This document shows positions 57,163 to 64,000 of a DNA stretch of 64,000 nucleotides, piece by piece. How positions within the stretch are numbered: the first letter of the stretch is position 1; each line of letters begins with the position of its first letter. Origin of the DNA: Hippopus hippopus. Its lineage: Eukaryota; Mollusca; Bivalvia; Cardiida; Cardiidae. The notes under the pieces are model-generated. The model made no database searches. It was not told where the DNA came from and saw nothing but the letters and a program-made list of their open reading frames with translations. The stretch covers positions 1,054,001-1,118,000 of the forward strand of contig OX328113.1 in NCBI GenBank assembly GCA_946811185.2. The letters are read 5' to 3'. A program made the translations under genes and the position numbers.

Positions 57163-57390
57163 TAGTCTTTACCAAACAAACCTGTGTTTTAACAACCCTA
57201 AGATACAAAGCTTTTGAAAACATTGTGAGAAAAGGAGAAAATAGTGTTAACCAGCATTTTCTCCTTTTCCCACAGTGTTTACTATTTCTTTTTGTGTAAG
57301 TCCAATCCTCTGCACCACATTTGATTTGTAGTCTGCAAATGCTTTCAAGTTGGACCAGTCTAAAATATTGTTGCTTGGTAAATAGTATAA
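57163..57390 (+). mobile_element. Family A MITE in the intron or flank of the Roco-like gene
   Basis: CTTTACCAAACAAACCTGTG at the left, core at about 57217-57280 (GAGAAAATAGTGTTAACCAGC), right block TAGTCTGCAAATGCTTTCAA and a decayed end CTTGGTAAATAG. It ends about 45 bp before the acceptor of the next exon. Confidence 0.65.
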
Positions 57391-57434
57391 GGGATTAAAA
57401 TTAACATACATGACCTTCTCTCTTGTTTTTGCAG

Positions 57435-57601
57435 GTATCATCAATTTCCATGAAGAGCTTACAACCACACTGAAAAGTTCATCTCCGCAGAAGTTCCCCA
57501 AAGCTTGGTATAATTTCCTAACATTATTACAGGAGAGACAAGAAAAGACTCTAAACTGGACGGAGACATTGTTGGAGACATTCTTGATATTTTAAAATAT
57601 G
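57435..57601 (+). CDS. Roco/MFHAS1-like gene, exon at the Roc-COR junction; apparent frameshift
   Basis: Acceptor TTGTTTTTGCAG (57423-57434) opens in phase 1 (G|GT) and encodes INFHEELTTTL ... FPKAWYNFLTLLQERQ, matching the linker and first helix of a COR domain (the Pro-x-x-Trp motif that follows Roc GTPase domains). This frame ends at TAA 57593-57595 with no compatible donor. One frame over, from about 57553, the sequence reads LDGDIVGDILDILKYG up to a possible donor GTACAG at 57602; splicing there in phase 1 would lead directly into the next exon. A one-base indel near 57550, or an unrecognised small exon, would reconcile the two. Roco proteins are large GTPases in which COR mediates dimerisation. 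Confidence 0.45.
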
Positions 57602-57728
57602 GTACAGTCCCTACAGCAGTCTATATATCAACTACAGGGTTCTGCAGAGAAAAGCTTGGAGATGGTGTTGAGATATCTACATGTTAAGGGTTTGATACAT
57701 TTCTGATATATGAGGAGGGGAGAGTAAT

Positions 57729-58135
57729 TTAACCCCTTACCACACTGTGTGTACTTTTAACAACCCTTACTAAGAAAGTAAATGAAAACTTTGTGGGAAA
57801 AGTAGAAAATGCTGGTAACCAGCTTTTTATCTTTTTCCCACAATGTTTTCAAACCTTTCACAGATAATTCCTGTTTTTTCTGCCACATCATTATGTTGTC
57901 AGCAAGTCTAAAATTTTGTTGTTTGGTAAAGGGTAAACATTTTACCAAACAACAACAAAAAAAAAGACTTGTCAAACTTGAGAGCATTTGTAGACAACAG
58001 ATTAAATGTGAGTCAAATAACTGTTTTTGACTATGAAAATATAGTAAATATGGAGAGAAAAGGAGGAAGTTACCAGCATTTTCTCTTTTTCCTACCATGT
58101 TTTCTAAAGCCTTTTTTTCTGGGGCTGTTTAAACT
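57729..58135. mobile_element. Two Family A MITEs head to head in an intron
   Basis: First copy 57729-57936 (TTAACCCCTTACCACACTGT to GTTTGGTAAAGGGTAAA), immediately followed by a reverse copy starting TTTTACCAAACAACAAC at about 57939 and ending near 58135. Cores at about 57785-57845 and 58050-58105. Confidence 0.7.
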
Positions 58136-58159
58136 GAGGATTAAAGAAATGTAACTATT

Positions 58160-58420
58160 TGTGTGCTGTTTAATGCCATTTTCAACATTATTTCAGTTAT
58201 CTCACAGTGTTCCTTTATCCATACTCCACTGAAATTTCTTTTACTAGTATGTTGCACAATATTCTTTCAAAGCCACTGGCTGCTTTCTCACATAACTGTT
58301 GCGGGAACAATGATCAAAAGAGAGAGAGGTGTGTGAATCCCGTGGGGCATTGACTAGCAAAGAGATTTGCCAAGTTTAGGATCAAACCAGTGTCAGACCA
58401 GTTTCAAGCCCCGAATGTTA
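58160..58420 (-). mobile_element. tRNA-derived SINE, diverged
   Basis: GCTGTTTAATGCCATTTTCA, TTCAGTTATCTCACAGTG, CAAAGCCACTGGCTGCTTTC and GGATCAAACCAGTGTC (complement of box B) follow the reference SINE in reverse. Confidence 0.7.
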
Positions 58421-58828
58421 TTGACTGATCTCCATCTTCTTTTATGACATCAAATATGACATCATTGTAATTATTCGAATATGATCCCACATAATGCACA
58501 CATTTATCACATGACATTTCACAAACCTTTGTGAAATTCTGGAGGAAAAAACCTTAGGTAGCTACAGAGCTGATCAAGGAAGTACCACAGATATTTTTTT
58601 CCTTTTTATATATACATTGTATGTCTTTCTTATTTACAGATTGTTTGTCAGCTATCATCATACTTAAATCAGTGATGGATAATTTTTTGAAGTTTGGTGA
58701 GATTATACAAATCTAAATGCCCTCCTTTGAATATTGCTCATGTTATTTAAAAAAAAAAGACCAAAGGCATGGTCACCTCTGTTTTTGTATAAGTTTCCTT
58801 GCTAGCATTTACATTCCTCCAATTACAG

Positions 58829-58975
58829 GTGAAATAGTATGGTATTATGAAAACCCAGAGTTAAGGGGAATTGTGTTTCACCATCCAGAAACTCTTGTAG
58901 AGATGTTGCGAGCTATATTTAGACATGATTTCAAAGAAGTTGTGTTATATGTGGAATACTATGGACATTTGACAG
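58829..58975 (+). CDS. Roco/MFHAS1-like gene, COR-domain exon
   Basis: Acceptor CTCCAATTACAG (58817-58828) and donor G|GTTAGT (58976) bound a 147-bp exon, entering in phase 1 (G|GT) and leaving in phase 1. It encodes GEIVWYYENPELRGIVFHHP followed by ETLVEMLRAIFRHDF, the hallmark COR-A segment of Roco proteins such as MFHAS1 (G-E-I-x-W-Y, hydrophobic strand, then Phe-Arg-His). Phases match the exon at 61178 exactly. It most likely belongs to the same transcript as 57435 and 61178. Confidence 0.7.
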
Positions 58976-59159
58976 GTTAGTATTGATTTGAAAAATGTTT
59001 CGTTTGATAATGCTCCCTGAAGGGTAAACAGGTAGTCACAGGTTTTTCCACTCTTCTGTCAATCCATCCATTTATCCATCATTACGAGGGGTGATCAGAA
59101 AGAACGTGGACCAGTGCTGGTATCGGAATATTGTTATAAAAAGCAACTTGGAGTGTTCA

Positions 59160-60256
59160 CTATTTTTGAAAGTAACCTCCTCTGAGTTCTATGCACTTAT
59201 TCATTCATGATTTCAGTGAGCGAAGCACGTGTGGGAGCGCTTCACGTGAAGTTACCATCAAGGACCCGGTTATAGCAAGGGTTAGCTCCTCTCTGCTCTC
59301 GTAGTGCATGCCACATAGAGAATCTTTCAAAACAGGAACTAGTCAGAGGACACGTTGAGTCAGTGTATGATTGCTTCCACATGTAGTTTTTGTATTATGG
59401 GCCGGTGGCCTTATTACTTACAATAAAACATTGTCATTGTCATTGTCATTATAGGGAGCTTTGGCAAGTGTTTCCATGTTTAGTTTTTGCAAAGTTTCCA
59501 GTACAAGTGTGGCTCTGTGAGCTAGGGCGTTATTTTGGTGTAAAGTGACGTCACTCTGCAGGACTTCTGGCTAAGTTTTTCGTACCATGTATGTGAAATT
59601 CATGTGAATAATGTGGGCATAAAACTCAGTATTGACTGTAGTATGTATAGATACAACATGATTTAGAAGGAAGACAGGAGAACAGAAATACTTGATGTAG
59701 ATAACTTTGCCAAGTGACTTAGAAAGGTTAGCTTTACCAGCGGAAGGCGATGTTGAATGTTTCAAAACACTGCTTTGTTGTTTAGATTCAGTCTCGTTAA
59801 AGTGTGCCTATCTTTCATAGTATGTTACAATACGATCAGTAAAGTTTGACCCCTCTACCGTAATGCATTCAGAAATTTCTTTAAAGATTTCGATCCTAAC
59901 CCCAATTTTCTCGGGCGTCACTTGCCGAGGTACCCCCATTGTGCAATTACGCGACATTCCAAGATTCCTTGTCAAAATCTCCTGGGCACTTCTATATGAA
60001 AGGTCAAATGTATAAGCTATTTTCCTGACAGTATCTCGGCAAACTTGTTTTACAAGCTGCTCTACAGTCGTTACGATTTTGTCTGTGACTGATGTTGATG
60101 GACGGCCAGATTTAGGGTCATCTTTAATACCCTTGTCTAAACCAGTCTGATCCTTGTACAAATATCAGATTTCTTGGGCGCAGAGTCCCCTTTAACTGGT
60201 TCTAAATCGCTTTTGATTTCCGATAAGTACTTTTCGAGATTGACATAAAACTTCAT
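59160..60256 (-). pseudogene. Mariner transposase pseudogene
   Basis: Minus-strand reading from ATG at 60254-60256 (FYVNLEKYL-type start), broken near 60170, then KGIKDDPKSGRPSTSV (the hook between DNA-binding subdomains), QLVKQVCRDTVRKIAYTF, LGMSRNCTMGVPRQVTPEK and NFTDRIVTYYER, which stands where mariner has the first catalytic Asp (usually TGDETW). Downstream HQNNALAHRA replaces the usual HDNAxxH, so the second Asp is lost. The protein end C-I-E-L-R-G-G-Y-F-Q-K is readable up to TAG at 59160-59162. Several stops intervene. Confidence 0.75.
59388..59452 (+). mobile_element. LINE 3' tail nested in the mariner
   Basis: ATGGGCCGGTGGCCTTATTA then TTACAATAAAACATTGTCAT and a (CATTGT)n repeat: the typical end of a molluscan non-LTR retrotransposon, with polyadenylation-like AATAAA and a short tandem tail. 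It interrupts the mariner frame after the METLAKAP segment. Confidence 0.6.
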
Positions 60257-60579
60257 GATTACTCTCGGCTCAAACAAATTGACGTCCGATATTTTAGACC
60301 AATAATGCAGTATATGACGTCATTAAAATGACGTCATACTTTACCTACTTGAGTATGACGACATTTGAAAGCTTGAGTCAGTTACCAGATAATTGGTGCT
60401 CATCTGTGCAAAATTTTGTAATTCTACGTGTAGTAGTTTTCAAAATAACAAGGTAGTCCACGATCTTTTTGATCACTCCACGTATTATGCCCGGAGCATA
60501 TCTCTAGAAATCTAAAATGGAAGTGAAAAAAATTCACACATTGATAATAGGGGTTGGTCTCAAACAGTACTGAACTCTT

Positions 60580-60670
60580 TACCTTATGATCCCCAGTTTT
60601 GATCACCTTGAAAAATAAGGTTCTTGAAAACATTGTGGGAAAAGGAGAAAATGCTGGTAACCAGAAAACA
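60580..60670 (+). repeat. Half Family A MITE
   Basis: CTCTTTACCTTATGATCCCC, then GAAAACATTGTGGGAAAAGG and GCTGGTAACCAG, stopping at the palindrome centre. Confidence 0.6.
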
Positions 60671-60896
60671 GGTGTTCATAATGGCCAGCCATTGCAGGGA
60701 TTGAATACTAGTGATAATTTGATGGTTTTAGTGTGACAAAATGTATATTTTATGTTGTTAATGTTGGCTTGTAAGTACTGCTTTTTAACAAGGTTTCATT
60801 GTTATACATCAGAGTATTATCACATAAAAGTTAAGAAGAAGGCAGAAGAATGCAGAATCATTGTCAGCCTTTAAATACCGCTTAAACGCACGTAAT

Positions 60897-61100
60897 CATA
60901 CAATTATGGATCTATAAATTCCATTTTGTCTAACAACAGACTGCATTATGAGGTCGACTAGTCAACTAGTCTTTTGACACGCAGAAAATTTACAAATAGC
61001 AAAAAGTTTTGATCAGTGTCAGCCTGTGCGGACTCTGCAGGCTGACATTGGTCGATAGTTTTTGCAGACACATAACGCCCCCTTTTCATAGGGCATGATT
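60897..61100 (+). mobile_element. Family B MITE, 5'-truncated, intronic
   Basis: CATACAATTATGGATCTATA, GTCAGCCTGTGCGGACTCTGC, GGCTGACATTGGTCGATAG and GCCCCCTTTTCATAGGGCAT. It ends about 75 bp before the next exon. Confidence 0.65.
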
Positions 61101-61177
61101 TACACAATGTTTCAGAAGAAATATTGCACTAAACAGCTAATTTCATGATATGAGAAAAAGGTGTTTTTCTATTTTAG

Positions 61178-61452
61178 GTCTTTCCAAAGATAGATTCTAT
61201 CAGATGAGAGATGAGTTCCTAAATGGAGGACTGATGACAATTGAACTGTTGGCTTACACCCTTCAACAGTTCAATATAGGTTCAGCTGCACAGGAGACCT
61301 TTATAGACCTAATGTTGAAATTTGACCTGTGTTATCAAGTAGATGAGACAGCAAGTGCTCCTGGTACAATTGGATCAGAACGTATACTACAGTTTCCATG
61401 GTTTCTTACAACTGCTTTACCAAAAGATTTTGAAAGTAAATGGCCAGTTCAG
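61178..61452 (+). CDS. Roco/MFHAS1-like gene, COR-B exon
   Basis: Acceptor TTCTATTTTAG (61167-61177) and a perfect donor CAG|GTAAGT (61453) bound a 275-bp exon that enters in phase 1 and leaves in phase 0. It encodes LSKDRFYQMRDEFLNGGLM, an amphipathic region ending LMLKFDLCYQVDE, and FPWFLTTALPKDF with KWPVQ. The Leu-Cys-Tyr and Phe-Pro-x-Phe-Leu motifs are typical of the second half of COR domains. The transcript must continue downstream; a degenerate COR-like stretch near 62060-62140 (RFPDAISIKFIVPLH) may be the next exon but splice sites there are uncertain. Confidence 0.7.
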
Positions 61453-61719
61453 GTAAGTTATTCCAGACAAACAGAAATTTTGTCTCAAGTTCAGGGCTTT
61501 ACAACTATATACCTGTTTTACGTTAAGTTTTTCTGATATAATTTTGACATTTAATTGTAGCAGGATTGATAAAGAAATTGTAAAAAAAGTACTGGTCATT
61601 TTTCTGCATCAATTCAAGAGTATCATCAAATACATCTTCATTCTCTGAAAACAAAATTTCTTGAAACATGTGCAATTGTTGCAAACAGATAGACCATGAC
61701 AATGAGTTATTTGACTGTT

Positions 61720-61915
61720 TATGACACAATCCAGAGTTTTCACGACCCTGAGGAAGAAAGCTGTTGGAAACAGTGAGGGAAAAGGAGAAAATACAGATAA
61801 CCAGCATTTTCTCCTTTTCCCACAATATTTTCTACTCTTATGGACGACAAGGATCATCATTTGAGCTTCACTTTGATTTGTCATCTACAAATGCTTTTAA
61901 TTTGTTCATGCAGAT
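61720..61915 (+). mobile_element. Family A MITE, diverged
   Basis: CACGACCCTGAGGAAGAAAG, core at about 61765-61830 (GAGAAAATACAGATAACCAGC), and right block TTGTCATCTACAAATGCTTT. Confidence 0.65.
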
Positions 61916-62372
61916 AACAAATCAAATGCAGGGGTAAAAGTTTTCTGTATTGTGATGGAATTCCATATTTTCAGGGGCCCATCAGGTCATTTTTCCAAAT
62001 CGTCTAAATCCGAGGAGAAAATTCAGAAGTGGGGGGGTCCCCTTTATCTTTTGTATCTGTTGCAAGTTAACAGATTTCCTGATGCCATATCAATAAAGTT
62101 CATTGTCCCACTGCATTTGCTTGTCCGGTCATTAATGGCTCTCGTCAAATGTCTGGTAACAGCGATTCCTATACAGAGTCAGCCGAGTTCAGTGGCCGAG
62201 TATACTCGGAAAAGTTATTGAAGCATTTCCAATCATCTATTTGTAAAACATCTATTGGTTGGACAAAAATATATCGGTTAGCCAGTACATACTTATTTAA
62301 CTGTAGAACTTCGTTCTTCATCATAACATGGCCACTGACTTTCAAACGAAAGCGGTCACCGTTTCAAAATAA

Positions 62373-62579
62373 AGTTTTTTAACCCTTAGATTAAACACGA
62401 AAGACATCGAGAAGGACGTAAAGAATAAATGGCAATGTGTATTGCTGAACGAAAGAGATTCACATGGAGAAAGATACTTAGACTGGTTAAATAAGCCCGA
62501 TGTAACGGGAGTTGCATTTTGCAAAATCTTGGTATGCACAAAAACGATCGACTACAGATTGAATGGAAAGAAAGCTTAA
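62373..62579 (+). pseudogene. Fragment of a transposon-type zinc-finger protein
   Basis: An open frame reads KDIEKDVKNKWQCVLLNERD, then GERYLDWLNKPDV, AFCKILVCTKTIDYRLNGKK and stops at TAA 62577-62579. The pattern (Asn-Lys-Trp, Asp-x-x-Gly-Glu, Phe-Cys-x-x-x-x-Cys, Asn-Gly-Lys-Lys-Ala) resembles the N-terminal zinc finger of a transposon-derived protein group common in bivalve genomes; the usual residue after Lys-Lys-Ala is Leu, where TAA differs from TTA by one base. No ATG. Identification from memory of the pattern only. Confidence 0.35.
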
Positions 62580-64000
62580 CACGTACCTGCAGAAGAGGAA
62601 TTCCACATCACATTCTCCCTTGTAAATTAGCCATTCTTAAAGGAAGTATTGTTATCCTATTTGACAGATTTGATCTTATTCTTTTGACAGAACATTTAAA
62701 TTTAGCACATGTGATTGCATTTCAATGAATCAAGTATTAAATACTAGATATGTCCTTTCTCATACTGTATGTATTTTCAAATACAAAACTGATGTAATCT
62801 GATCATGTACTCTGCACAAAATGGAGATGATAGAGGAAAATAATAACATTAGTGCTAAAAACTTAGATTTTCTTAGGTAAACATATCTTTCATTTTATTC
62901 GATTTTTTTTTTTTTTCAACTTTAAAATGCTAAAACTGGATCTCACCAGAAGATTTTGATGGTAATAAAATAGCTAAATGTAAGGAGCTTCCAGGGGCAT
63001 CCGGCCCCCTGGAACCCCTGGCCAGGGCGTTGCTCTGGACCCACCAGGGGCCTTAGTGGCCCTTAGGCCCCCAGCTCACTTTTCAGTATTTTCAGATTTT
63101 TCAATTTTTACCCCACAATGTTTTCAAAGCTTTCTATTGCAGCATCATTATAAATCAGGACTGTATGTGAAAGGGATGAAATGGCTTTTGAATATTGACC
63201 GAAATATAAGGTTTTTCAGGGCTTCCCCTGCAAGTTTTAATTTTTGCGCCATCAAATTCGCCAACTCATAAAAATTGGGGCCAGTAGGAGCCAACTGAGG
63301 TAGCCACATAGTACATTAGACACTTCAGTTTATTGGCCCATGTTAAAGCTACTAAATCCATTGCTCAGTTGTACATGCTTACTTATGTTCCTTTTTCCCC
63401 CAAGGGTTATCAAGGTTGTGAGCTGCAGGGACATAGAAGTTGTATTTGAACAGAAATACAGCGCTGTAATTCTATAACTGCCAATCTGTTAGAATTCCTT
63501 CAGTTTTAATGAAATTAAAGAGGCAATTTGGAATTGTATGGTAAAAGGTTAATATATCATTTCTTTTTATCTGAAAAAATACTACAGATTACATTTGTTG
63601 AAAGGTCCATTTATTCTGGTCTTTTCTCTCTCTATGAGTGTCCTATACCTTCTCTGACACTTGTTCCAGTGCTATCACTGTAAGACAAAGTGACCTACAA
63701 AGTGCACCCCCCCCCCACGGCCATCATTCAGCATTTTCATGTCATAAAATCACCCGAGTTTCTTCCTCATTATTAGACATATATTTTAGCACTCACTTAT
63801 AGTTTTATAAATACATTTGTGTAAATTTATTGTTTGAAGTCATTATCAAAGCTATAAAGACAGTCTGAAGAGCTTCTGATCGGACAACGTCAAACTGACA
63901 TGTTGTGTCATGAGTTTTCACGTTTTTTCGACGATCCATTTTTCATGTCGATTAATTTACAGAAAAGTTTTTCCGCATTATTTGATATAAAATTTTTGTT
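62580..64000. other. Intergenic or intronic, no gene seen
   Basis: Contains a T run near 62905-62918, a local GGGG/CCCC-rich cluster with CCCCTGGAACCCC-like repeats at 62990-63070, a Family A half near 63110-63135, a Family A right end GGTAAAAGGTTAA at about 63540, and a C run at 63706-63715. Confidence 0.45.

Larger units (their letters stand above)
59095..60482 (-). mobile_element. Mariner-like transposon, decayed (1388 bp)
   Basis: Terminal inverted repeats CGAGGGGTGATCAGAAAG and complement CGTGGAGTGATCAAAAAG, flanked by TA (59093-59094; 60483-60484). It carries a minus-strand transposase pseudogene and a nested LINE tail, and lies in the intron between two Roco-like exons. Confidence 0.8.

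Noticed and set aside
61952..62221. Possible further COR exon (RFPDAISIKFIVPLH)
   Set aside because: Resembles the strand after Trp-Pro in COR-B, but phase and acceptor could not be reconciled with the donor at 61453, so it is not listed as an exon.
62149..62382. 77-codon plus-strand frame after the COR-like stretch
   Set aside because: No recognisable motif and no splice-site support; kept only as context for a possible further Roco exon.

Overview
This window looks like AT-rich, repeat-dense nuclear DNA from a metazoan, most likely a bivalve mollusc (inference). The grounds are spliced exons with consensus GT/AG sites, a single-exon TRIM-like B-box/propeller gene and Roco-type COR exons (both families are expanded in bivalves), and a mixture of tRNA-derived SINEs, Tc1/mariner elements, a Ty3/Gypsy element and very abundant small hairpin MITEs. 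Host coding sequence is a small fraction of the 64 kb.

Host genes. 266-1168 (+) is the last exon of a lysine/serine-rich, probably nuclear protein with PCNA-binding-like motifs; it carries an in-frame stop inside a 33-bp repeat. 5848-7377 (-) is an intact 509-aa single-exon gene with a B-box-like zinc finger and a C-terminal beta-propeller-like region. 41428-41705 (-) is a candidate terminal exon with a C-terminal membrane segment. 57435-61452 (+) holds three exons of a Roco/MFHAS1-like COR domain, the first with an apparent frameshift. A weak candidate exon lies at 13600-13770 (-).

Mobile DNA. Two nearly identical Tc1-like elements (27192-28717, 46127-47667) carry different inactivating lesions. 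A decayed mariner (59095-60482) contains a nested LINE 3' tail. A 1.9-kb pogo/Tigger-like element lacks a transposase (33817-35701). A Ty3/Gypsy element has one LTR and a broken gag-pol (51942-56513). A 5'-truncated LINE is fused to a SINE fragment (16618-17495). Nearly 1.9 kb at 22447-24351 is an almost pure inverted repeat.

Small repeats dominate. Family A is a roughly 210-235 bp TTAA-flanked MITE with a nearly perfect central palindrome, present in about 40 whole or partial copies. Family B (about 220-265 bp) has GAGCCATGCTCTG-type ends and an internal palindrome. Family C is a short hairpin around AGATCAGACTGCAC. tRNA-derived SINEs occur in both orientations; one has its 72-bp head amplified in tandem about seven times (37536-38040). 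Nesting gives a relative chronology: A sits in B at 33117-33348 and in a SINE at 45662-45894, both exactly at TTAA.

The genes do not form a functional set. The window is best read as a few host exons embedded in successive waves of non-autonomous transposons. Family names are from recognition of motifs in the sequence; no database search was possible.
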